Positions 53,977-61,211 of a stretch of DNA of 64,000 bases are shown here, piece by piece (within the stretch, counting starts at the first letter, position 1; each line of letters opens with the position of its first letter). Both the position numbers and the translations under genes were made by a program. Below the pieces are notes generated by a model. That model was not told the origin of the DNA, did not search any database, and saw only the letters and a list, made by a program, of their open reading frames with translations. Source of the stretch: Pseudoalteromonas ostreae (lineage in GTDB: Bacteria > Pseudomonadota > Gammaproteobacteria > Enterobacterales > Alteromonadaceae); the NCBI RefSeq assembly GCF_018069805.1, contig NZ_JAGPYN010000003.1:215078-279077 (forward strand), in the 5' to 3' direction.

Positions 53977-54345
53977 ATGAATAAAAACACGCAGCACCAA
54001 GCAACGTTAAAACGCTTAGAAAGGTTTAGCCGGTTTACCGACAGCAGTATAGGTATACCTTTTACAAAGTTTAAGTTTGGGATAGAAGCACTGATAGGAA
54101 TTTTGCCAGTCGTAGGGGACTTAGCGGGCTTAGCCTTATCAACTTATGTGCTTTTTGAAGCGCAGCGCTTAGGTGTTGGTTGGGGTGTTAAGCTGCGAAT
54201 AATTATAAATATGCTGATTGATTTTACGGTTGGTTTAATCCCGTTTTTTGGTGATATTTTTGATGCTTACTTTAAAGCGAATACCCGCAATACTCAGCTG
54301 TTAAAGCGTTATCTTCATGAGCGAAGTAAGAAAGAAGATTTATAA
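53977..54345 (+). CDS. DUF4112-family membrane protein
   Basis: 122 residues. LERFSRFTDSSIGIPFTKFK and GLIPFFGDIFDAYFKANTRN are the DUF4112 signature; two hydrophobic segments (about 40-60 and 75-95). Function unknown. It begins 52 bases after the CadC-like gene in the same direction. Confidence 0.85.
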   Translation: MNKNTQHQATLKRLERFSRFTDSSIGIPFTKFKFGIEALIGILPVVGDLAGLALSTYVLFEAQRLGVGWGVKLRIIINMLIDFTVGLIPFFGDIFDAYFKANTRNTQLLKRYLHERSKKEDL

Positions 54346-54462
54346 ATTTGTAACTTTGTACTAGCTCATATCTGAGCTTACAGATTAAGTGAATAGGTTT
54401 AGACTTCATCTGACAGACAGCTATGAGCGATAACCGGACATTGAGATTTGATTAATATCGTC

Positions 54463-54660
54463 GTTAATTGATTTGTTAAACTGCTCTTTGCGCATATATT
54501 CATGAAAATGAGCTGCACGCGCATATTGGTTCATTTAACTTTACTCAAAAGTTTTAGAAAACTTAGTGATAGTAATACCTTAGGTTATTTGTTAAAACTA
54601 TATAAAGTAGATAAGTGAGCGTTAAGTCGGCAGAAATATGCACGCTGAGCGCCTATTAAA
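54463..54660. repeat. 198-bp dispersed repeat, copy A, containing an attC-like site
   Basis: Near-identical to 56187-56384. The most conserved part starts with ATTTAAC (54533-54539, fits RYYYAAC), holds an AATACC...GGTTATT hairpin and ends AGCGTTAAGT (GTTAAGT 54621-54627, fits GTTRRRY). This is the arrangement of an attC site of about 95 bp. A cassette-like gene starts just downstream at 54687. The remainder of 54346-54462 has no gene. Confidence 0.6.
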
Positions 54661-54686
54661 TTGTTATGTTCAATGTGGAGTTTTAA

Positions 54687-55232
54687 GTGGATTTTTTATC
54701 TTCAATTTATTCTGAAAAAGCTCAGCAAGCACAACTGATATCGATTGGTGTTTCGGCTTTTGTAGCGTTGATCGTTGTATTCTTCAATCAGTGGTTTCTT
54801 AGCAGGCGCGCTAGAAAGGAAGTGTACATAAAAAAAATTGAAGAGTTGTATCTTGCAATTGATGAATATGAAGAAAGAGCTTATGGCTTTATTTCTCTAT
54901 TATACCAACATGAACAAAATGTTGATGAAGTCACTATTCGAAAGAATTTTAATCAAGTATCAACATCTTTACAAAAAGTAGAAATGTATATGCAATTACA
55001 CTTTGACACTGTTGTTTTTGATCGTAAAAAATATGATGAGTTACATCATAAAGCATATGAACGTTTATATAAAAAAGGCTTTAACCAAGCACAAAAATCT
55101 TATTTGGCTAGTGTAAGCGATGATTATAGAGAAGCTATAGAGCAACAGAATCAGACCTTTCAAGAAATTCGTAAAAATGCACAAGAAGTTAAAGCTCTTG
55201 CCAAATCTCTAATGAAAAAATATAAACATTGA
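54687..55232 (+). CDS. Unknown protein with one membrane helix and coiled coil (cassette-like)
   Basis: 181 residues from a GTG with GGAG six bases upstream. One N-terminal membrane helix (about 17-36, SIGVSAFVALIVVFFNQWFL) is followed by a long charged helical cytoplasmic region. No family recognised. It stands alone between attC-like elements, as an integron cassette gene would. Codon use is more AT-rich than the backbone genes. Confidence 0.65.
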   Translation: MDFLSSIYSEKAQQAQLISIGVSAFVALIVVFFNQWFLSRRARKEVYIKKIEELYLAIDEYEERAYGFISLLYQHEQNVDEVTIRKNFNQVSTSLQKVEMYMQLHFDTVVFDRKKYDELHHKAYERLYKKGFNQAQKSYLASVSDDYREAIEQQNQTFQEIRKNAQEVKALAKSLMKKYKH

Positions 55233-55239
55233 ATTTGAA

Positions 55240-55346
55240 CGTGGCGGTGTCCACTTTATCGGGTGAAGATCAACTAAAACAGTTGGTTAGGTTTCGCTTC
55301 GCTACACATTATAACCAACAACTTTAGTCCGCTTATTGCGGCGTTA
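55240..55346 (+). other. attC-like hairpin after the 54687 gene
   Basis: Imperfect inverted repeat ACTAAAACAGTTGGTTA / TAACCAACAACTTTAGT around a GGTTTCGCTTCGCTACACATTA loop, ending TTGCGGCGTTAGAT (GTTAGAT fits GTTRRRY). The R'' core is not clear. The next gene starts 20 bases later. Confidence 0.5.
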
Positions 55347-55365
55347 GATTTACCGAGGGAATCAA

Positions 55366-56103
55366 ATGACAGTTAAATTTAATTGGACCTGTCCATACTG
55401 CAGCAGGGAAGCAACGATAATGGGGGCTAACTACAGTGTTAGTTTTCACCATTTTGATTTGGATAATAAAGATGGTGAATCTGGTATCTTGACCGAAATT
55501 ATTTCGTGTCCGAACGACGAATGCAGAGAGTATGAAATAACAGCATCACTTCATGCATCACATTACCAATCAGGGTACAGAGTGAAAACTCCTGATACCC
55601 AAAGGCTAGAGTGGAGCCTGAAGCCAAGTTCTGTCGCAAAACAGTTTCCTTCATATATCCCCGAAGCAATTCTGGCTGATTATCAAGAGTCCTGCCTAAT
55701 TAAAGCCTTAAGTCCCAAGGCTTCTGCAACCTTATCTCGCAGGTGTTTACAGGGGATAATCAGAGATTTTTGGGGAGTTAAGAAGGGGCGTTTAGTTGAT
55801 GAGATTAATGCTATAAAAGATACGGTTGATCCTATCACTTGGCAAGCCATTGATTCTGTGCGTAGCATCGGGAATATTGGTGCCCATATGGAAAAAGACA
55901 TCAATTTAATAATTGATGTCGAGCCGGCAGAAGCCCTATTACTAATAGGCTTGATTGAAATACTAATTGCAGATTGGTATGTAGCAAAATATGAACGTCA
56001 AAAACACTTAGAAAGTATTATCGGTGTCGCGGGATCAAAGGCTGACGCGAAGAAACCTAACAAATCAAGTAACGCGGACGGCGATAAAGCTGCCGCCGGT
56101 TGA
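55366..56103 (+). CDS. DUF4145-domain protein with N-terminal zinc-ribbon-like cysteines (cassette-like)
   Basis: 245 residues. Cys9, Cys12, Cys48 and Cys53 form a likely zinc ribbon. The DUF4145 helical domain follows (IPEAILADYQESCLIKALSP ... RRCLQGIIRDFWGVK ... VRSIGNIGAHMEKD). DUF4145 domains often occur beside restriction and other defence genes, but function is unknown. The last ~20 residues (KKPNKSSNADGDKAAAG) are translated from an attC-like hairpin (56055 onwards), a typical sign of a gene-cassette ORF. Confidence 0.8.
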   Translation: MTVKFNWTCPYCSREATIMGANYSVSFHHFDLDNKDGESGILTEIISCPNDECREYEITASLHASHYQSGYRVKTPDTQRLEWSLKPSSVAKQFPSYIPEAILADYQESCLIKALSPKASATLSRRCLQGIIRDFWGVKKGRLVDEINAIKDTVDPITWQAIDSVRSIGNIGAHMEKDINLIIDVEPAEALLLIGLIEILIADWYVAKYERQKHLESIIGVAGSKADAKKPNKSSNADGDKAAAG

Positions 56104-56115
56104 GGCTTTACCACT
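56055..56115 (+). other. attC-like site overlapping the end of the DUF4145 gene
   Basis: ACCTAAC (56055-56061, fits RYYYAAC) followed by CAAATCAAGTAACGCGGACG, GCGATAAAGC, TGCCGCC and GGTTGAG, forming the usual attC stem. The distal core reads GCTTTACC instead of GCGTTA, so it may be worn. It is followed by the repeat CCACTGTCTGCAATTGGCAC. Confidence 0.6.
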
Positions 56116-56186
56116 GTCTGCAATTGGCACTTTGGCGAAGGCCACCTCGAGCGAGAACCAGTTATTGAGATTGGCTAAATATAATA

Positions 56187-56384
56187 GTTAATTGATTGGT
56201 CAAACTACTGTTTGCGCATATATCCATGAAAATTAGCGGCGTGCGCATATTGTTCTATTTAACTTTACTTAAAATTTTTAGAAAACTTAGTGATAGTAAT
56301 ACCTTAGGTTATTTGTTAAAACTATATAAAGTAGATAAATGAGCGTTAAGTCGGCAGAAATATGCGCGATGAGCGCACTATTAA
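56187..56384. repeat. 198-bp dispersed repeat, copy B, containing an attC-like site
   Basis: Second copy of 54463-54660, 1724 bp downstream in the same direction; cores ATTTAAC (56257-56263) and GTTAAGT (56345-56351). Near-identical attC copies within one array are a property of chromosomal integrons. Confidence 0.6.
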
Positions 56385-56423
56385 AATAATTAGCCGTGCA
56401 TTTTTGAGTAAGGATTTAAACTA

Positions 56424-56936
56424 ATGAAAAAGTACTTAGCAAGTTTATCTGTAGCTATGGCATTGTTCGGATGTGCAACAGATCCAAATTCGCCAGATTA
56501 CCCGATATCTCAATCAGACGTGCAGGCGGAAACTTTTACATATATCGGTCTTGGGAGTGATAAAGCTGAATTATGGAAGAGGGCTAGAAACTATATTGCT
56601 ACCGCTTATGGTGATAGTAAAGCTGTTCTACGAGTGGAGGACGAATCTGGGGGAACCTTAATTGGTAAAGGGCTTATTCGGTGGAAAATGTTAACCACGC
56701 CGCTAAGCTCTTATTGTTACTCCGAATATGACATTAGATTTGTTGCAAAAGATAGCAAAGCTCGCCTACAGCTTGAACTTCTTCCAGGAGTACCTGCTAT
56801 ATCTGAATGTCTAGGTTGGAGACTGCCGTCTAAATATGGTTATGAACAAATTTTAAGTAGCTTTTCGGTGATGTCTGAACAGCTTGAATCCAACTTGCGT
56901 GGCGAAGGCAAGTTAGACACGATGAAGAACTTTTAA
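56424..56936 (+). CDS. Predicted lipoprotein, DUF4468-like (cassette-like)
   Basis: 170 residues with lipobox LFGC (Cys17). The mature part has the pattern of DUF4468/TBP-like domains (SKAVLRVEDESGGTLIGKGL then a beta strand, YDIRFVAKDSKARLQLE, and a late helix FSVMSEQLESNL). Function unknown. AAGGA upstream of the ATG. Another stand-alone gene in the cassette-like series. Confidence 0.65.
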   Translation: MKKYLASLSVAMALFGCATDPNSPDYPISQSDVQAETFTYIGLGSDKAELWKRARNYIATAYGDSKAVLRVEDESGGTLIGKGLIRWKMLTTPLSSYCYSEYDIRFVAKDSKARLQLELLPGVPAISECLGWRLPSKYGYEQILSSFSVMSEQLESNLRGEGKLDTMKNF

Positions 56937-57013
56937 CTTACTCAGGCAAGTGCTCCACGCTCATAAACACTTTGAAAATAGTTTAGTCTTTGCGTTATGT
57001 TATGAGGAAAAAA

Positions 57014-57391
57014 ATGTTCAGAAGTTTAAGGAAAGGTTCAAGACCAGTTTATTTTCAGCAAGAAAATACATCGGTAAAAATAAGGGCCAAATGCTTCGAA
57101 TCTGAAATTAACGGAAGCACGGCTATTTTACGGCTTACTTTAAAGCCAGTTAACGCTAACCAATCGCAAGATGAAAAACTTCTTCACAAAGAAGCCATTA
57201 TATTTGCCTCTTTAGCTGATGAAACGATCATTGAGGGCTTTTTGGCTCATAAAAAAATAAGTCCGAATAAAATCCTTGAGTACAAATTGGAAATCTTAAG
57301 CCGAGAGAAAAAACTCAACTTAGATGTAATACCGAAAATTGAGATTTTGAGTAGCGTAAGATATTTATATCTGAATGTGAAAAATGGCTAA
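57014..57391 (+). CDS. Unknown 125-residue protein (cassette-like)
   Basis: Beta-rich basic protein (SRPVYFQQENTSVKIRAKCF, STAILRLTLKPV, DVIPKIEILSSVRYLYLNV) without signal peptide or membrane helix. The ATG at 57014 has GAGG six bases upstream and is preferred to the frames starting at 56990 or 57002. The stop TAA lies inside GGCTAAC, the first core of an attC-like site. No family recognised. Confidence 0.55.
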   Translation: MFRSLRKGSRPVYFQQENTSVKIRAKCFESEINGSTAILRLTLKPVNANQSQDEKLLHKEAIIFASLADETIIEGFLAHKKISPNKILEYKLEILSREKKLNLDVIPKIEILSSVRYLYLNVKNG

Positions 57392-57485
57392 CAAGCCAAG
57401 GGGGCATGCGGCCCTGACGCGCATGTTCGGAGCGTTACCACTCTTCGCTATTGGCACTTTGGCGATGTTCGGCTGTGAGCGAGAA
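57386..57485 (+). other. attC-like end and ATTGGCAC repeat after the 57014 gene
   Basis: GGCTAAC (57386-57392), a GCATGCG...GCGCATG stem and GGAGCGTTACC form a degenerate attC. Then CCACTCTTCGCTATTGGCAC TTTGGCGA repeats the sequence found after the DUF4145 gene (56110 onwards) and, shorter, at 58894. 57486-57723 holds nothing else recognisable except an AAGGAG site for the next gene. Confidence 0.5.
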
Positions 57486-57723
57486 ACTGATCTTCGCCTT
57501 CTCTATTTTCGGTTGTGTATTAACAAGTTTCTCGTATAGTCAGGAAAACGAGTTTCTTGCTAGTTTTCATCCCAAGATAAGATCACTATTTGAATGTAAA
57601 ATACTGTGATAGCAATCAGTTAGAATAAGTGGTAAAAATATATAATGTACAAAAACGAGGCGACTTAGGGTAAAAAACCAATCGCTCGTGTTTTAAGATT
57701 ATTAATTTTACAAGGAGAATCAG

Positions 57724-58254
57724 GTGGCATCCTCTTGGTTAGATATTGTTGATACCGCGGTCAAAATAGGGCTTGGAGCAACTATTAGTGGTATAGCTAC
57801 GTATTCAGTAACAAAATTAAAGCGCAATTCGGATAAACACCTTTCTGCAACTCAAAGGAAGCGAGAATCTATAGACTCTGTAGCAGAACAGGTAGAGGAG
57901 TTTTCGCATATTTGCCTAAACTACTGGGCCAGAATCCTTGATTGGACTAGGAAAAAGAACGCCGGCAACAAAAAAAGTGAAACATTGGAAAGTGAACTAA
58001 AGGCTGTTCGTGTCGAACTATTCAACTCATATAAAATATTGGCTAGTGCAGAATCAAAATTACTATTGATTGGAGAAAATAAAGCTCAGGAGTTACTTCG
58101 CTCTTATGGTGAAGAATTAACAAAATTTTATGCAACTGTTTATATTGGTGATCACGGAGTAACTATTGACGATATTCAGCTGTGGCGTGTAACTATATTG
58201 GGTAAAAGGGCGGAGCTTTTTAAGGAGTTATCTAGCATATATGCAAAAATGTAA
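57724..58254 (+). CDS. Unknown protein with one membrane helix and helical domain (cassette-like)
   Basis: 176 residues from GTG with AAGGAG upstream. One membrane helix (about 13-30, VKIGLGATISGIATYSV) followed by charged helices. Similar architecture to the 54687 gene but not evidently homologous. The stop is directly followed by ACTTAAC, an attC R''-type core. Confidence 0.6.
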   Translation: MASSWLDIVDTAVKIGLGATISGIATYSVTKLKRNSDKHLSATQRKRESIDSVAEQVEEFSHICLNYWARILDWTRKKNAGNKKSETLESELKAVRVELFNSYKILASAESKLLLIGENKAQELLRSYGEELTKFYATVYIGDHGVTIDDIQLWRVTILGKRAELFKELSSIYAKM

Positions 58255-58335
58255 ACTTAACAAACTCTTCAACAAGGACGCAAAAAGCTTGGCTTGCGTC
58301 ATTTTTTTCAAAATTTTTTAGCGCCTATTAAGCGG
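58255..58335 (+). other. attC-like end / hairpin after the 57724 gene
   Basis: ACTTAAC (58255-58261) touching the stop codon, then a perfect GACGCAA/TTGCGTC hairpin with a following T-run, so it can also serve as terminator. The distal end is GCGCCTATTAAGC rather than GCGTTAAGT. Confidence 0.5.
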
Positions 58336-58356
58336 GTTTTATAGTGCAGGTGAACT

Positions 58357-58824
58357 TTGGGATTTCGTTTGAATAAAGATATTGAAAAAAAGATCTATCA
58401 AATTCGAGAGATTCTAGATCAATTTGAGAAGGCTGACTTTCATAGTATGACTAGCTTTTATTTTTCATCAGGCTTTCCTGCTGGCTGCTGTGGAGATGCT
58501 ACTGATTTACTTGGCTTATATTTATTGAAGTATCATAGTCTAGAAAGTAACTATGTTTGTGGACACGGGTTAGGAGATAACTCAAACCAGACTCACGCAT
58601 GGATAGTATGCCAAGATTACATTATTGATATTACAGCTGATCAGTTTAACGATGATGGCTATGAACTACCTTCAGTCATCATTGATAAACAAAGCCCATT
58701 TCATGAACTATTCGATAAAACGACCAGTCGTCCAACAAGTGTTGAATATCTCAAAGGTACTGGTATTCCAAGTGTAATGGCAAAAGTAATGTCAGTAATG
58801 CAAGCGCGGGAAAATGCATTATAA
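58357..58824 (+). CDS. Unknown protein with Cys-His-Asp triad (transglutaminase/papain-like candidate)
   Basis: 155 residues from a TTG with AGG upstream. FPAGCCGDATDLLGLYL (Cys44/45), THAWIVCQDYIIDITADQF (His80 and Asp91) give the Cys...His...Asp order and spacing of transglutaminase-like cysteine hydrolases. No signal peptide. Possible roles are peptide hydrolase or protein modification; none is shown. The stop codon opens a 13-bp tandem repeat. Confidence 0.6.
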   Translation: MGFRLNKDIEKKIYQIREILDQFEKADFHSMTSFYFSSGFPAGCCGDATDLLGLYLLKYHSLESNYVCGHGLGDNSNQTHAWIVCQDYIIDITADQFNDDGYELPSVIIDKQSPFHELFDKTTSRPTSVEYLKGTGIPSVMAKVMSVMQARENAL

Positions 58825-58857
58825 AGGAACTCTGTAAAGGAACTCTGTAAAGGAACT
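58822..58857. repeat. 13-bp tandem repeat at the stop of the Cys-His-Asp gene
   Basis: TAAAGGAACTCTG twice plus a partial third copy, beginning with the stop codon. A third ATTGGCAC-type sequence (CACCGTCTGCTATTGGCACG) follows at 58894. The remainder to 59087 is the epmC upstream region. Confidence 0.85.
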
Positions 58858-59087
58858 TGGGGTCGCGTCTTGCAATGCGCATGATAAAGATGCTCACCGT
58901 CTGCTATTGGCACGTATGCGACTGTCAGATTGATCAAAATCTAAAAGTCAAACCTGACAGATTAAGTTAAGACTTATTCACTTAGTCTATGCGTAACGCT
59001 TTTTACTTTCCCTTTAAAAGCCCGTACAATTCGCCTCGTTTTTAGCATGTACTTATTACAGTTTATTCAGGCGAATTATTAAACCTT

Positions 59088-59642
59088 ATGCACCAAATAG
59101 TCGATCTAATTTCTATTTTTGAGTCAACGTTTTATCAAAGCCATAATACGCGCTTAGTAAAAGGTGAGCATGAGCCTATTTATATTCCTGCTAGTGATGA
59201 AACAAACTTTCACCAAATTATATTTGCTCATGGTTTTTATGCCAGTGCTCTGCATGAAATTGCTCATTGGTTAGTCGCTGGCGATAAACGACGATTATTA
59301 GAAGATTACGGTTATTGGTATTGCCCTGATGGCCGTGATAAAGCGCAGCAAGCTGAGTTTGAAAGCGTTGAAATTAAACCACAAGCCATTGAATGGGCAC
59401 TTAGTGTTGCCGCTGGTTTTGACTTTAAAGTGTCGGTTGATAACTTAAACGGCGAGCAAACTTGCCGATTTGCTTTTCAAGCACGCGTATACCAGCAGGT
59501 TTTACATTTGCTACAAGTAGGCTTCAATGAGCGTACTAATCGGTTATTACATGCGTTAAGTTCATTTTATAAAACACCGTGGCCTATCAGTGCTACGCAA
59601 TTTGAATGGCAGCCCCCTGAGGAGCTAAAGAATGCAGTTTAA
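59088..59642 (+). CDS. epmC: Elongation factor P hydroxylase EpmC (YfcM)
   Basis: 184 residues. HEIAHW (His56, Glu57, His60) is the conserved metal-binding motif, and IPASDETNFHQIIFAHGFYA and EDYGYWYCPDGRDK are EpmC signatures. EpmC hydroxylates the lysyl-modified lysine of EF-P. The gene overlaps the next by 11 bases. It restarts the conserved backbone after the variable block. Confidence 0.93.
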   Translation: MHQIVDLISIFESTFYQSHNTRLVKGEHEPIYIPASDETNFHQIIFAHGFYASALHEIAHWLVAGDKRRLLEDYGYWYCPDGRDKAQQAEFESVEIKPQAIEWALSVAAGFDFKVSVDNLNGEQTCRFAFQARVYQQVLHLLQVGFNERTNRLLHALSSFYKTPWPISATQFEWQPPEELKNAV

Positions 59643-60774
59643 ATTAGGCTTAATTGTAAACCCTGTTGCGGGTTTAGGTGGCAGTGTTGCATTGAAGGGC
59701 AGCGATGGTATTGATACTGCAGCAAAAGCCATTAAATTAGGCGCCCAGCCTAAAGCTAATTTACGTACTAAAGCTGCTCTTGAGGTGTTGTTGCCTTATA
59801 AAGAGCAATTAACAATATTCACGGTTAATGATGCTATGGGTGAAAACACGGCTAAGGAACTTGGTTTTTCAACGCAGGTTATTTATCGCAGCGAGCACTC
59901 TACAACAAGTGATGATACAGAGCTTGCTGCAAAAGCCTTGCAGCAACTTGGTGTTGATTTAATTTTATTTGCTGGTGGCGATGGCACTGCACGCAATATT
60001 TGTCATGCGGTGGATGACAGCGTACCAGTGCTTGGTATTCCTGCCGGTTGCAAAATTCATTCAGGAGTTTATGCCATTACCCCCAAAGCCGCGGGTCGGG
60101 TTGTGGAGATGCTGGTTAAAGGCGAGCTCGTTACATTAGCAGATGCAGATGTCATGGATATTGATGAAGATGCTTTTCGCCAAGGCACAGTAAAAGCCAA
60201 GCGTTACGGTGAAATGCAAGTACCCAGTGAAGTACGTTATGTACAAGCCGTTAAAAACGGCGGTAAAGAAACTGATGAATTAGTACTTGCTGATATTGCA
60301 GCTTACGTGGTGTCAGAAATGGAAGAAGATACCCAGTACATTATGGGCAGTGGCTCAACCGTTGAGGCAATAATGGAAGAAATGGGCCTTAGTAACACCT
60401 TGCTCGGGGTTGATTTAGTGCAAGATCAAAGCCTTGTACAGCAAGATTTAACCGCTCAACAATTAATTGATTTAACGAAAGGTGTGCCAACAAAGTTGGT
60501 GATCACTTTAATTGGTGGCCAAGGCCATATTTTTGGCCGTGGTAATCAACAGTTAAGCCCAGCACTTATTCGTGCAATCGGTAAAGACAATATTATCGTT
60601 GTGGCAACCAAAACAAAATTACAGGCCTTAAATGGCCGCCCGCTCATTGCTGATACTGGCGATAGCGAACTAGATGATGAATTAAGTGGTTATATGCGGG
60701 TTACAACCGGATTTAACGACCATGTTATGTATGCTGTGGGTCACCAAGACACCCTGCAAGTACAGGAGAATTAA
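59632..60774 (+). CDS. ATP-NAD kinase-family protein
   Basis: 380 residues. LILFAGGDGTARNI is the GGDGT nucleotide-binding motif of the NAD kinase/diacylglycerol kinase superfamily. GIPAGCKIHSGVYAITPKAA, the GSGSTVEAIMEEMGL segment and LIGGQGHIFGRGNQQ match the longer ATP-NAD-kinase-like subfamily, distinct from NadK. The substrate is uncertain. It lies between epmC and yfcL. Confidence 0.88.
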   Translation: MQFKLGLIVNPVAGLGGSVALKGSDGIDTAAKAIKLGAQPKANLRTKAALEVLLPYKEQLTIFTVNDAMGENTAKELGFSTQVIYRSEHSTTSDDTELAAKALQQLGVDLILFAGGDGTARNICHAVDDSVPVLGIPAGCKIHSGVYAITPKAAGRVVEMLVKGELVTLADADVMDIDEDAFRQGTVKAKRYGEMQVPSEVRYVQAVKNGGKETDELVLADIAAYVVSEMEEDTQYIMGSGSTVEAIMEEMGLSNTLLGVDLVQDQSLVQQDLTAQQLIDLTKGVPTKLVITLIGGQGHIFGRGNQQLSPALIRAIGKDNIIVVATKTKLQALNGRPLIADTGDSELDDELSGYMRVTTGFNDHVMYAVGHQDTLQVQEN

Positions 60775-61050
60775 ATGAGTTTAGTAAGTTACATTGATGC
60801 AGCGCAGCAATATTTTGACGATTTAGTAGTAAAAGCCACTGATGATGAGCTTTTTGCAGGTGGTTATCTACGTGGTCATTTTGATTTAGCCGTAGGCTAT
60901 GCGCAAGTAGAAGAGCTTAATCTTGAAATAGATGAGCTCAATGAAACCGTTGAAAAAAGCTTAGTTAAAGCTTATCGCAATGGCGAACTAAACGAAGATG
61001 ATAAAGCACTTGTAGTGCGTATCTGGGAAGAAGTAAAAGCACTCGCTTAA
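60775..61050 (+). CDS. yfcL: YfcL-family protein
   Basis: 91 residues, acidic and helical (LFAGGYLRGHFDLAVGYAQV), matching YfcL. It begins right after the preceding stop (TAAATG). Function unknown; next to epmC in E. coli too. A terminator follows. Confidence 0.88.
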   Translation: MSLVSYIDAAQQYFDDLVVKATDDELFAGGYLRGHFDLAVGYAQVEELNLEIDELNETVEKSLVKAYRNGELNEDDKALVVRIWEEVKALA

Positions 61051-61073
61051 ATGTGATTTATTGTTGTACAAAT

Positions 61074-61097
61074 AAAAACGGCTGAATGGCCGTTTTT
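61074..61097 (+). terminator. Intrinsic terminator after yfcL
   Basis: AAAAACGGC, loop TGAAT, then GCCGTTTTTTT. Confidence 0.88.
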
Positions 61098-61211
61098 TTG
61101 TGCACTTACAAATGTTTGTTCCTAATTTGCAGCTTTATTGTTTACTTAAAATTTACCTACCGCAGCATTTACGGTAATGTATGCTGGTTAAAATTCTAAG
61201 GAACAAGCAAA

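Noticed and set aside
54400..58960. CRISPR array or tRNA cluster as the source of the repeats
   Set aside because: The repeats are long, few and irregularly spaced around genes, with no spacer pattern and no tRNA cloverleaf.
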